Source of the DNA: Lachnospiraceae bacterium JLR.KK002
Lineage (GTDB): Bacteria; Bacillota; Clostridia; Lachnospirales; Lachnospiraceae
DNA length: 64,000 nucleotides
Reading direction: 5' to 3'
Assembly: GCA_036941025.1 (NCBI GenBank)
Contig: JAYMNP010000001.1
Coordinates: 868,001-932,000 of the forward strand
The number at the start of each line of letters is the position of its first letter. The first letter of the stretch is position 1. Position numbers and translations under genes: made by a program. The notes under the pieces were generated by a model, which was not told where the DNA came from, did not search any database, and was given only the letters and a program-made list of their open reading frames with translations. Positions 7,818-17,023 of this stretch are shown piece by piece.

Positions 7818-10800
7818 ATGAAAACAGCCAAAGAGAATTTTTCGGAAAGATTATTATCTCAGAAAAGGCATCCCATCCTGCAGAAACTGCTGTCAGTTCT
7901 GCTCTGTGCCTGTCTGCTGCTGGCGTCTCTGCCCATGGAAGGGTATGGTTCCGAAGTGCAGGCGGAAGAACCTCAGAGGAAAATTCTGTCCTTTTCCGAA
8001 TTGCCGGATGAAGTAAAATATCAGACCGTGGAACCGGGAACGCCCCTGGAGGATTTGAACCTGCCGAAGACCCTGGAAGCAGTGTGTGTTCCGGCGGGAC
8101 AGGACAGCAACGTAAATCCGGAAACTCCGGTTCAGCCAGAGGAAAGTCCGGATGTGAAAGGGACAGATCCGGAAAGTGGAAGTCGGCCGGAAGAAACACT
8201 GGAAGTTCCGGAAGATATGGATGAGACAGTTCCTCCGGAAGAAATGCGAGATTCTTCTTCAGGCAATGAGAATAGTGAAGCAGAATTTCCGGCAGAAAAT
8301 GAAGCTGAAGAACCGGAAACTCCGGCAGAAAACGGGCCGGAAGAACAGCCGGAATCTCCGGCTCCTGACACAGAGCCAGGTACAGGGGAAGTGCCGGAAG
8401 GGAATCCGGAGACAATACCGGAGACAGATATAGATTCAAACTCAAACTCAAATTCAGAAAAAACTGTTGTAATAGAACATGTTACCTGGACAGGAACCCC
8501 TGCGTATGACAGCGAAACGGAAGGGGTTTACGTGTTTGCGCCTGTATTGCCGGAAGGGTATGTGCTGGCGGAAGGCGTGGGGCTGCCGGAGGTTCAGGTG
8601 ACGGTAAAATCCGGGGATAATTCAGAAGGGGATGGAGCAGGGCAGGAAACGTTTTCTGAAGGAAAGAAAGAGGAGTCCGGGACAGGGGAAGAACTGACGG
8701 AAGAATATGTGAGTGGAGCGGAAGAAAGAGAGTATGGGGCGCGGGCTGCTTCTGATACGATTGTGATTAGTGAGGATACGGAATGGGATGGCAAGGTTTT
8801 ATCTGGTGAAAAACTGGTGATTGAGGATAATGTAACTTTAACATTTAAAAATAAGTTGATAATCAGGGGAACTGTTTATATTCAGGGTGGGGGAACAATT
8901 AAAAGAGGAAGCAATGCTGCAAAAATTGAAACATATAGATTTGCTACCCTGATACTGCAAAATATTAAGTTAGATGGTGGAGGAATACCTTCTGCTTACC
9001 CAATAATAGATGTTGAAATAGACAGTAAACTCACAATAGAAGATAATTGTGAAATTCAAAATTGCATACGTAATAGTTCAGCTGGCGATGGAGTGATTGT
9101 GCTAAGTGCAAATGTTACAGCAAATTTTAATGGATGTGTGATTAATGGGTGTTCAGTAAAAAATAATGGAGGTTTTCTTTATTTAGAAGGGGCAAGAGGA
9201 AATATAAAAGGAACAGTAGCAAATTTTGAAAACTGTATAATTGAAAACTGTTCCGCAGAACGTAGTGGAGGGGCATTTTGTTGTGGCAAGGACAGTATAG
9301 TGACATTAAATGAAAATTGCAGGATTAAAAATTGTTCGGCGAAGTATGATGGCGGAGGGGCTATTTATTCTGAGGATGCAGCGTTAAAACTTAATGGTTG
9401 TGTGATTGAGAAATGCTCTGCACGTATTGGAGGAGCAATTTACTATTCGGGAAGAAATACCGGCTCAGTTAATACTCTGATATTGGATAATGGTTGTAAA
9501 ATCCAGGATTGTAAAGCAGATGAAGGTGGAGCAATTGATCTGAGTAATTATGGAGAAGCCGAATTTAATGACTGTATAATTGAGAAATGCTCTGCAGGTG
9601 AGGGAGGAGCAGTAAAATGTAATCTGGAGAGCATTCTGACAATAAATGGTGGAAGCTACAGTTATAATGAGGCTGTAGATTTAAATGAATTAAGAAAATA
9701 TACTCATGGAGGAGGATTTCTTTATAATAGGGAGGCAACAGTGTATATTAAAGGGGGAGATTTCATTGGAAATACTACGTCTGGAAGAGGAGGGGCGATT
9801 TACCATAGTGGATATGCCTATGGTTCTCATCAAGGAGCAACAACGTGTCTGGATGGAGGAACTTTTCAGGGAAATTCAAGTAGTTGGGAGGAATATGCAG
9901 GAAGTGGTGCTATTTTTATTTCTTCCGAAAAAAGCCAATTACATGAAACTTATTTTAAAATATCTGATAATATAAAGTTTTCCGTGGATGAAACAAAATC
10001 TGGCGTGGATGGTATTTATCTGGATTCTCAGAATTCAGTGCCTCGGAAAGTATTGGTTAATGGTACTTTGAATTATCCAGTGACCGTTTATCTGGAGGCA
10101 GAGAAGGGTTATGTGATCGCAGAGGGTACAGATGATTATCATTTGACGGAGGAAGAACGAGATAAAATATCTGTTGTTGATGTTAATGGTAAAGAATGGT
10201 ATAAGAAATTGGATGAAGAAAGAAATCTGATTTACCTGATGAGAGATGATACGGAAGAAAAATTTATGATTTTTTATCATGACGTGGACGGAAAAGTCAC
10301 AGATAATACGAAGTACAGTTCCGGAACTTCTGCCACCATACAGTCTGTGGATGGCCTGGCAGACCCCATTCCGAATCAGGAAAAGTTCCTTGGCTGGTGT
10401 GAAAACGAGGATGGGACAGGCAAAATCTACGAGGGCGGTGAAACGGTGATGATGACGAAAGACCTCCATCTGTACCCGGTGTACAAGAAGAAAACCCTCT
10501 CCGCCGACTTCTATTCCGGAGGCCCCGGCCCTTCCGAACCCCGTCACGAGAAACAGGAAGTGGAAGAAGATGTGGAGAGCGTAACCATTACCGCCCCGGC
10601 CCTGCAGGATTTTCCCGACTGGACGCCCCTGGGCTGGAATGAAAATGCCGAAGCATATGAAAGCACGGATACCATTGCAGTGGGCGGGGAATGTACCCTG
10701 ACGGAGGATGGGAAAAAGTATTACGGAGTCTATCAGAAGGAAGTGACTCTCACCTATGATTCCGCAGATGATATAGTTACAGCAGAGGTAATCATGCCGG

Positions 10801-13800
10801 GGGCAGAGAAAGCCCTTCGCTATGCCAACGTTCATGAGGCCATTACATATCAGGACGCAGTTTTTCCCCTCCCATCCGGGCCGGAGGTTCCCGGTTATAC
10901 CTTCAAAGGCTGGAGTGAACAGGGAGACGGAAGCGGGGAGTTGCATGAGGCGGGAACGAAATACTCCATACAGGAGGATGATACCCTGTACGCGGTCTAT
11001 GAGGAAAAAGCAAAGAAAACCTTCACCGCAGACTTCTATTCCGGCAGCCTGCGCCAGTTGGAGACTGTCTCAAAAACAGAAGAAGAACCTACCGCCAGCA
11101 CGGATATTACCGCCCCATCCCTTCAGGCCATGGAAGGCTGGGAAGCGGTGGGCTGGGAGAGGGAAAGTCCTTCTTTATACAACGGGGATGTGAAACCGAA
11201 TACCACCGTTACACTGGAGCAGGAGAAAACAGATTTCTACGGAATCTATCAGAAGGAAGTTACCCTCACCTATGATTCCGCAGACAAAGCAGTTACAGCA
11301 GACGTTACCATGCCGGGAGAAGGAAAAGAAACCTGCTACGCCAACGTCCATAAAGATGAGATTACATATAAAGAAGCAGACTTTATTCTGGCAGAAGGGC
11401 CGGAAGTTTCCGGTTACATCTTTCAGGGCTGGAGTGAACAGGAATCCGGAGGGGGAACACTGCATGAAACAGGCAGTTCATTTTCCATACAGGAAGATAC
11501 CACCCTGTACGCGGTCTACAAGGAAAAAGGGAAGAGAACCTTTATCGCTGATTTCTATTCCGGGAATCCTCTCCGGATAAAATCAGAGAGCGACATAAGG
11601 GATGAAGACGCAACAGAAGGAACCGTTACAGTTCCGTCCCCGGAAAACATAACGGACTGGACATTCCTGGGCTGGGAGGAGGAAGACCCTTCCGGCTATG
11701 AAGGAGCGGTAAAACCGAAGGAGACCGTTACGCTGGAAAAGGATAAAACCAGTTACTACGGAATCTATGAAACGGACGTTACCCTCACCTACAACGCGAA
11801 CGGAGGGGACAGCACGCCTCCGGAAGATACACAGAAGCGGTATGCCAATGTCCATGAAACCATCGGGTATCAGGACCCGGACTTTACCATAGCCCCGGCC
11901 ATCCACCGGGAAGGCCATACTTTTGTGGAATGGAACACGAAGGCGGACGGAAGCGGGAACCGTTACACAGCGGGAAGCCGGGAATCTTTTACCAAAGACA
12001 CCACCCTGTATGCCGTTTTCCTTCCAAAGGGCCAGAAGCAGTTCAATGCCGACTTCTATTCCGGGGGCCCGAACCAGAAGGAAACCATAGTGAATACCGT
12101 GGAAGATACCGTGTCCGGAGCTGACATTACAGTTCCGAAAATTAAGGAAATGGCAGGCTGGACAGCCCTGGGCTGGAATAAAAGCAAAGGGGCGTATACA
12201 GCTGACCCTGATATACAGCCGGGACGGACGGTTACTCTGACAGAGCCCCTGACGGAATACTATGGAATCTACGAAAAAGACATTACCCTGTCCTATGATT
12301 CCAACGGGGGAGGGGAGGCGCCGGCTCCGGAGAAAAAGGCCTGTTATGCCAGTGTCCATCAGGAAATCACACAGAAGTATCCGGACTTCACCATAGCCGG
12401 AACCATCCACCGGGAAGGCCATACCTTTGTGGGATGGAACACAGAGGCGGACGGAACCGGAACTTCATACGAACCGGGAAGCACCCGGAAGCTGGAAGAG
12501 GATACCCTGCTCTACGCAGTATGGCGGAATTCCGCAGCCCCGGAACCATCTGAGCCATCTGGCCCCTCTGAGCCGGAACCCTCCGGGCCTGACGCCCCTG
12601 CCCCGGAGACAGCCCCTTACCGGGTGGAATACTACTGCCAGAACCTGACCGGTGAAGAATACACCAGGATGGACAGTGACACAGAGCTCCTGACCGGGAC
12701 TGTGGGAACGGAAGCGGAAGCGTCCCGGAAAACCTATACCGGATTTACCCTGAACCTGTCCCATCCTTCCGGAAAGCCAAAGGGAACCGTGGAAAGAGAC
12801 GGAAGCCTGGTGTTAAAGCTGTACTATGACAGGCTCATCTATGAAGTGGACTTCAGCCTGAACGGAGGCTACGGGAAAGCACCGGACACACAGCATATCC
12901 GTTACGGAGGCCTGCTGGGGCAGGTGAGCGACCCGCTGCGGAGAGGCTATAATTTCAAAGGCTGGTACATGGACGATAAGGGACTGGACGGAGGAATCTG
13001 GGACTTTGGAAGCCCTGTGGAACAAAATACGGGAACATTGAAAACCACCCTGTATGCAAAATGGGCGGATGAGCTGGCTCCTGCGATGGGGAAGGCCTCC
13101 TTCAGTAAAGGGAGCCGGGACTTCCTGGACTGGCTTATTCAGAAGGAAAGCATGGTGGTTACCGTGCCGGTGACAGAGGAGGGGAGCGGCCTTGCCAGGG
13201 CGGAATACCTGCTGGTGGCGGAAGACGGAACTGAGCAGGACGGGCAGGCAGCCTTCACAGAACTCCACACCATGACCGATACCATGGCAGCATACGGAAG
13301 CTCCGCCGCGGTTCTCCGGAGTATCCGTGGAGAGGCGGAAAGCGGGAGCTATGAGGCCCGGATAGCCATTGAGGAAGAATTCAAAGGGAAGGTATACCTG
13401 ACCTGTACCGATTATGCAGGCAACGTGTCAGCACAGAAGACATTAACGGCAGAAGGGGGAGGGGTGATTGTGGAGGACAATGCCCCGGAAATCCGCTTTG
13501 ACGGGACGAAAGAGACTGCGGGAGGGAAGCCCCTGGAAGTGAAGGTGGAAGTCAGGGACAGTGAAGAAGACCGTGTGACTTCAGGGATTTTCGGCGTCCG
13601 GTACCAGGTGGATAAAAAGAAGAGCGTCAGCCTTCCGGAAGAAGACTTTACCGGGGATTTTGCGGAAGTCTGTGAGTTCACGGTAAAGATAAAGGGAGAA
13701 GGGAAGCACATCCTCCGTGTGGAAGCGGAAGACCATGCGGGGAATGAAAGCGCGGCGGAAGTCACCCTGAACATCAGCGGAAGCCGGGAGGTGCCGAAGG

Positions 13801-14144
13801 AAGTACCGGCAGACCAAAATCCGGGGAATCCCGGAGGGCATGGAAAGACCGGAAAGCCCCTGGGAGGGGAACCGCAGACAGGGGACAGCACCCATGTGCA
13901 GATCTGCGCCACTCTGGCCATGATCGCAGGTTTTGGCTACCTGCTGCTGTACTTTGAAGGGGAGAACGGAATCACAGAGCAGGAGAAAGAGGAGATGATC
14001 CACCGAATCGTAACCTGGGCGAAACAGGGAGGAAGTATCCGTAAGCTCCTTGGCCTGGCGGGAATCTTCCTGTTCCTTGCATACTACCACAGCATTGGAA
14101 AGAGTGTGGATATGGAGTGGAAGGAAGTGTACGGGAAAATCTGA
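7818..14144 (+). CDS. large mosaic surface protein: beta-helix, InlB B-repeats, Ig-like domains
   Basis: A 2108-residue exported protein. Residues 1-48 form a long signal peptide (hydrophobic LLSVLLCACLLLASL). A Glu/Pro-rich linker follows to about 215. Residues about 320-760 are a right-handed beta-helix with repeated NCSA...GGAI units, as in polymorphic surface proteins. Four long modules containing InlB-type B repeats start at residues 896, 1071, 1244 and 1411, each opening with ADFYSG. A Ser/Pro-rich linker, a MucBP-like segment (YRVEYYCQNL), another InlB repeat and Ig-like domains follow. Near 2019 is PQTGD, a sortase-like motif, then a membrane segment, but the chain continues 60 residues to a second membrane segment. 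Adhesion is the likely role. ATG 7818 follows AAGGAG. Confidence 0.88.
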   Translation: MKTAKENFSERLLSQKRHPILQKLLSVLLCACLLLASLPMEGYGSEVQAEEPQRKILSFSELPDEVKYQTVEPGTPLEDLNLPKTLEAVCVPAGQDSNVNPETPVQPEESPDVKGTDPESGSRPEETLEVPEDMDETVPPEEMRDSSSGNENSEAEFPAENEAEEPETPAENGPEEQPESPAPDTEPGTGEVPEGNPETIPETDIDSNSNSNSEKTVVIEHVTWTGTPAYDSETEGVYVFAPVLPEGYVLAEGVGLPEVQVTVKSGDNSEGDGAGQETFSEGKKEESGTGEELTEEYVSGAEEREYGARAASDTIVISEDTEWDGKVLSGEKLVIEDNVTLTFKNKLIIRGTVYIQGGGTIKRGSNAAKIETYRFATLILQNIKLDGGGIPSAYPIIDVEIDSKLTIEDNCEIQNCIRNSSAGDGVIVLSANVTANFNGCVINGCSVKNNGGFLYLEGARGNIKGTVANFENCIIENCSAERSGGAFCCGKDSIVTLNENCRIKNCSAKYDGGGAIYSEDAALKLNGCVIEKCSARIGGAIYYSGRNTGSVNTLILDNGCKIQDCKADEGGAIDLSNYGEAEFNDCIIEKCSAGEGGAVKCNLESILTINGGSYSYNEAVDLNELRKYTHGGGFLYNREATVYIKGGDFIGNTTSGRGGAIYHSGYAYGSHQGATTCLDGGTFQGNSSSWEEYAGSGAIFISSEKSQLHETYFKISDNIKFSVDETKSGVDGIYLDSQNSVPRKVLVNGTLNYPVTVYLEAEKGYVIAEGTDDYHLTEEERDKISVVDVNGKEWYKKLDEERNLIYLMRDDTEEKFMIFYHDVDGKVTDNTKYSSGTSATIQSVDGLADPIPNQEKFLGWCENEDGTGKIYEGGETVMMTKDLHLYPVYKKKTLSADFYSGGPGPSEPRHEKQEVEEDVESVTITAPALQDFPDWTPLGWNENAEAYESTDTIAVGGECTLTEDGKKYYGVYQKEVTLTYDSADDIVTAEVIMPGAEKALRYANVHEAITYQDAVFPLPSGPEVPGYTFKGWSEQGDGSGELHEAGTKYSIQEDDTLYAVYEEKAKKTFTADFYSGSLRQLETVSKTEEEPTASTDITAPSLQAMEGWEAVGWERESPSLYNGDVKPNTTVTLEQEKTDFYGIYQKEVTLTYDSADKAVTADVTMPGEGKETCYANVHKDEITYKEADFILAEGPEVSGYIFQGWSEQESGGGTLHETGSSFSIQEDTTLYAVYKEKGKRTFIADFYSGNPLRIKSESDIRDEDATEGTVTVPSPENITDWTFLGWEEEDPSGYEGAVKPKETVTLEKDKTSYYGIYETDVTLTYNANGGDSTPPEDTQKRYANVHETIGYQDPDFTIAPAIHREGHTFVEWNTKADGSGNRYTAGSRESFTKDTTLYAVFLPKGQKQFNADFYSGGPNQKETIVNTVEDTVSGADITVPKIKEMAGWTALGWNKSKGAYTADPDIQPGRTVTLTEPLTEYYGIYEKDITLSYDSNGGGEAPAPEKKACYASVHQEITQKYPDFTIAGTIHREGHTFVGWNTEADGTGTSYEPGSTRKLEEDTLLYAVWRNSAAPEPSEPSGPSEPEPSGPDAPAPETAPYRVEYYCQNLTGEEYTRMDSDTELLTGTVGTEAEASRKTYTGFTLNLSHPSGKPKGTVERDGSLVLKLYYDRLIYEVDFSLNGGYGKAPDTQHIRYGGLLGQVSDPLRRGYNFKGWYMDDKGLDGGIWDFGSPVEQNTGTLKTTLYAKWADELAPAMGKASFSKGSRDFLDWLIQKESMVVTVPVTEEGSGLARAEYLLVAEDGTEQDGQAAFTELHTMTDTMAAYGSSAAVLRSIRGEAESGSYEARIAIEEEFKGKVYLTCTDYAGNVSAQKTLTAEGGGVIVEDNAPEIRFDGTKETAGGKPLEVKVEVRDSEEDRVTSGIFGVRYQVDKKKSVSLPEEDFTGDFAEVCEFTVKIKGEGKHILRVEAEDHAGNESAAEVTLNISGSREVPKEVPADQNPGNPGGHGKTGKPLGGEPQTGDSTHVQICATLAMIAGFGYLLLYFEGENGITEQEKEEMIHRIVTWAKQGGSIRKLLGLAGIFLFLAYYHSIGKSVDMEWKEVYGKI
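10503..12530 (+). repeat. four tandem coding modules of about 500-525 bp
   Basis: Within the surface-protein gene, copies of a module open with a GC.GA.TTCTATTCCGG box at 10503, 11028, 11548 and 12048. Spacings are 525, 520 and 500 bp. Each module encodes one ADFYSG-started segment, a GWE/GWN segment ending in YYGIY or similar, and an InlB B-repeat ending in TLYAV. Such long direct repeats could expand or contract by recombination. Confidence 0.85.
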
Positions 14145-14227
14145 CAGGACAATGAACAGACGAAACAAACCCTGCTGAAACGGAACTTATATGTGAAAAA
14201 AGGTAGGAAAATTGTTCCAAAAAGGTA

Positions 14228-14256
14228 GTGACAGAGGAACAAACATTTTGTATAAT
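14228..14256 (+). promoter_or_regulatory. sigma-A promoter of the hemerythrin gene
   Basis: GTGACA (14228-14233) and TATAAT (14251-14256) are 17 bp apart, 65 bp before the start codon at 14321. Confidence 0.75.
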
Positions 14257-14320
14257 ATAAATGTATGGTTTCCATTGAGAATAAGACCATAAGATATTGT
14301 TGTACAAAAGGAGGACATTT

Positions 14321-15697
14321 ATGGGGAATCAATTAGTATGGCAGGATCGATTTAATATAGGAGTAGAAGTAATTGACAGGGAACACCGGAAACTGTTCAG
14401 TATTTTGAGTAAACTCCTCACTGACAAAAAGAACGATGAGAAAAGTAAGTGGGTCTGCCAGGAGGGAATCAAGTACTTTAAGGAACATGCCAGGAAGCAT
14501 TTTGCTGAAGAAGAAGTTTATATGGCTTCCATCAGTTATGCGGGATTTGACACACACAGACGGGTGCATGACAATTTTCGGAAAAAGACCCTTCCGGCTC
14601 TGGAGAAAGAACTGAATCAGTCAGATTATTCTCCGGAGGCTATAAATCATTTTCTCGGCGTCTGCGCCGGCTGGCTTATCGGACATACTCTGACAGAGGA
14701 CCGGGCCATTACAGGAAAAGTTGTGAGCAGATGGGGAGATCTGTTGCCGGAAGAAAAACAGGCAGTCATGGGGCAGATGATTCTTCAGCTTCTGGAAGAT
14801 ATGTTCCAGTTGAAGACACGGGTGGTCAGCGAGTGTTACGGCGGAGAGAAATTTGGAAAAGGAATTTATTACCGTATAGTTTACGGGGCCAGTCAGCAGG
14901 AAGAATGGGAAATCATTCTGGTATTTGAGGAAAAACTTCTCGTGAATACCATCGGGCGTATGCTTGGTGATCAGTCCGAGGAACTGAATGTTATGATGGT
15001 GAATGCTGCCAGATATACGGCTCAGCAATTTGCGGGACGCATCGGAGAACAGTTTATATCTGCCGATGATTATGAAGTAAAAGAGGAAAATCTCCTGAGT
15101 TTTGAGCAGTTCCAGAAAAGATTTGAGGGCCGGAAACCTCAGTTTAGTCTGCTGTTTGACACAGGGGAAGGATATTTTGCCTTTTGTGCCATTGCGCCTC
15201 ATCTGATTACGGAGCAGAATAAAGTATCCGGGAAAAATGAAACTGCCCTCAAAGCAGAAAATGCAATGACGGAAGTGAAAAAATACCTGGATAAAAATCA
15301 TGAGAATCAGAATCAGGTGAGCAAAAAGAAAAAAATACTGGTGGTGGATGATTCGGATTTTATGCGCAAGACATTGCAGGAACTTCTGGGGAAAGATTAT
15401 GAGATTACGGAGAGTAATTCCGGACTGGGAGCAATCAGAGGTATTACATTATGCAGGCCGGATCTGGTTATTCTGGATTATGAAATGCCGGTCTGTGACG
15501 GCAGCCAGGTTCTGGAAATGATTCGTTCCGAGGAAGAATTTGCAGATATACCGGTTATGTTTTTAACAGGCAAAGTGGACAAAGAAAGCGTTCATAAAGT
15601 AATCCCTCTGAAGCCGGCAGGCTATCTGCTGAAAACCCTGCCGCCTGAGAAGATAAAGAAAGAAATTGATGATTATTTCAGAAAGAAAAACAGGTAA
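14321..15697 (+). CDS. bacteriohemerythrin - CheX-like? - response regulator receiver fusion
   Basis: The 458-residue protein has three parts. Residues about 1-135 are a bacteriohemerythrin with di-iron ligands in VIDREHRKLF, EHARKHFAEEE, HRRVHDNF and WLIGHTLTED; this domain binds oxygen. Residues about 145-310 form a domain resembling CheX/CheC phosphatases in length and in the NVMMVNAARY...FAGRIGEQF segment; this assignment is tentative. Residues about 335-458 are a receiver domain with ILVVDDSDFM, the phospho-acceptor Asp386 in VILDYEMP and MFLTGK. ATG 14321 follows AAAGGAGG. The fusion would couple oxygen sensing to a phospho-signal, perhaps in chemotaxis. No kinase gene is adjacent. Confidence 0.87.
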   Translation: MGNQLVWQDRFNIGVEVIDREHRKLFSILSKLLTDKKNDEKSKWVCQEGIKYFKEHARKHFAEEEVYMASISYAGFDTHRRVHDNFRKKTLPALEKELNQSDYSPEAINHFLGVCAGWLIGHTLTEDRAITGKVVSRWGDLLPEEKQAVMGQMILQLLEDMFQLKTRVVSECYGGEKFGKGIYYRIVYGASQQEEWEIILVFEEKLLVNTIGRMLGDQSEELNVMMVNAARYTAQQFAGRIGEQFISADDYEVKEENLLSFEQFQKRFEGRKPQFSLLFDTGEGYFAFCAIAPHLITEQNKVSGKNETALKAENAMTEVKKYLDKNHENQNQVSKKKKILVVDDSDFMRKTLQELLGKDYEITESNSGLGAIRGITLCRPDLVILDYEMPVCDGSQVLEMIRSEEEFADIPVMFLTGKVDKESVHKVIPLKPAGYLLKTLPPEKIKKEIDDYFRKKNR

Positions 15698-15749
15698 TAC
15701 AGGGTCAGGGCTCTGAACGACAGAGACAGGTCGGAACCTTTTCCCTGTA
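15698..15749 (+). ncRNA. possible three-way-junction leader RNA
   Basis: TACAGGG (15698-15704) pairs perfectly with CCCTGTA (15743-15749). Inside are two hairpins: CTCTG/CAGAG (15711-15725, loop AACGA) and AGGT/ACCT (15728-15739, loop CGGA). The three stems form a junction between the hemerythrin stop codon and the DMT transporter gene. No poly-T follows, so it is not a plain terminator. It matches no riboswitch class I can name; function is inferred only from folding and position. Confidence 0.35.
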
Positions 15750-15815
15750 ATCCGGTATAAAAATTCCAGTTATGGTATATCCTACATAGAAACAGTGGAT
15801 TCAGGAGGAAAAACC

Positions 15816-16250
15816 ATGATTGGAATTTTTATTGCCCTGTTGTCAGGAGCATTGATGAGCGTTCAGGGAGTATTCAATACAGGAGTGACGAAAAGTACCA
15901 GCATGTGGGTGAGCAATAGCTGGGTGCAGTTTTCAGCACTGATTATCTGCCTGGTGGGCTGGTTTTTTACAGACAGGACAAGTTTTGCGGGGATATTGCA
16001 GATACAGCCTAAATATATGCTTCTGGGCGGCGTTATCGGAGCATTTATCACATATACGGTAATAAAAAGCATGGATACGCTGGGCCCGGCCCAGGCGGTT
16101 ATGCTGATTGTGGTGGCCCAGTTAGCCGTAGCATATCTGATCGAACTGTTCGGACTGTTCGGCGTGGATAAACAGCCCTTTTCCTGGCGCAGAGTGATTG
16201 GAATGGCTGTCTGTATCGGAGGAATCATTCTGTTTAAATGGGAATCCTGA
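15816..16250 (+). CDS. DMT-family transporter (YdcZ/DUF606 type)
   Basis: The 144-residue membrane protein has about four to five hydrophobic segments and the family features MSVQGVFNTGVTK near the N-terminus and GAFITYTVIKSMDTLGPAQA in the middle. Proteins of this family form half-size drug/metabolite transporters of mostly unknown substrate. ATG 15816 is preceded by AGGAGG; the upstream GTG 15795 would place the ribosome binding site inside the gene. A possible structured RNA lies just upstream. Confidence 0.85.
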   Translation: MIGIFIALLSGALMSVQGVFNTGVTKSTSMWVSNSWVQFSALIICLVGWFFTDRTSFAGILQIQPKYMLLGGVIGAFITYTVIKSMDTLGPAQAVMLIVVAQLAVAYLIELFGLFGVDKQPFSWRRVIGMAVCIGGIILFKWES

Positions 16251-16287
16251 ACTGTAACAAAAAATTTCAATATTTTTGAAATACTCT

Positions 16288-16315
16288 TGTAATAATTCCT
16301 GATTTTCGTTACAAT
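16288..16315 (+). promoter_or_regulatory. sigma-A promoter of the comEA operon
   Basis: TTGTAA (16288-16293) and TACAAT (16310-16315) are 16 bp apart, 110 bp before comEA. A small AT-rich hairpin (ATTTCAA/TTGAAAT, near 16264-16282) lies just upstream. Confidence 0.6.
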
Positions 16316-16425
16316 ATAAAGGATTCGTGAATAAGACTTTTCTCTGCGTATATCTGACAGCGGCAGACTGTCCGCTGCAGGTAAAACATCTGTAACCATG
16401 ATAAACAGAGAGAACGGAGAAAAGT

Positions 16426-17013
16426 ATGAAACAGAAAATAATTTATATTATAATTCTGCTGATTCTGACAGTCAGTTTCGGCGGCTGCCAGAGCGGGCAG
16501 GAAAATGAACTTCTTCTGACCGGGCAGGAGGAAGAACGGAAGGAGGATACTTTCGAAGAAGAAGTGTCCGGGGCAGATTCACAGGAAAATCCGGTGATTT
16601 ATGTGCAGGTAAGCGGTGCGGTGGCAAAGCCCGGCGTCTATGAACTGGAAGCGGGCAGCCGTATCTTTCAGGCCCTGGAGCTGGCAGGAGGAGCCACAGA
16701 AGAAGCGGATACGAGAAGCCTGAATCAGGCGGAAATTCTGGAAGACGGCCAGATGGTTTATATACTCGATGCTGAGGAGGCGGCAGCTCAGGAACTGCTT
16801 CCGAAGCAGGAGGACGATGGCAGGATTAATCTGAATACTGCTACGGAAACAGAGCTGATGACGTTGCCTGGAATTGGCGCGGCAAAGGCCAGGAGTATTC
16901 TTAGCTGGCGGGAAGCCAACGGCAGTTTTCAGTGTACGGAAGATTTGATGAAAATAGAAGGAATCAAAGATGGTGTATTTTCTAAAATAAAGGACAGCAT
17001 CAAAGTTGATTGA
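16426..17013 (+). CDS. comEA: ComEA-like DNA-binding lipoprotein (SLBB + helix-hairpin-helix)
   Basis: The 195-residue protein begins with a lipoprotein signal (TVSFGGC lipobox, Cys at about residue 23), then an acidic linker, an SLBB domain (IYVQVSGAVAKPGVYEL, about 55-110) and a C-terminal helix-hairpin-helix domain (INLNTATETELMTLPGIG). ComEA proteins bind double-stranded DNA at the cell surface during transformation; ComEC, the channel, is encoded four genes downstream. The lipoprotein anchor replaces the usual membrane helix. The ATG follows ACGGAGA. Confidence 0.9.
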   Translation: MKQKIIYIIILLILTVSFGGCQSGQENELLLTGQEEERKEDTFEEEVSGADSQENPVIYVQVSGAVAKPGVYELEAGSRIFQALELAGGATEEADTRSLNQAEILEDGQMVYILDAEEAAAQELLPKQEDDGRINLNTATETELMTLPGIGAAKARSILSWREANGSFQCTEDLMKIEGIKDGVFSKIKDSIKVD

Positions 17014-17023
17014 GGTGGAAAAT

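Noticed and set aside
10035-10946. 303-codon open frame on the minus strand inside the surface-protein gene
   Set aside because: It mirrors a coding strand with strong domain evidence, has no ribosome binding site and no family resemblance.
15698-15749. Guanidine riboswitch
   Set aside because: Only one of the two hairpin loops contains ACGA, and the paired-hairpin layout of that class is absent.
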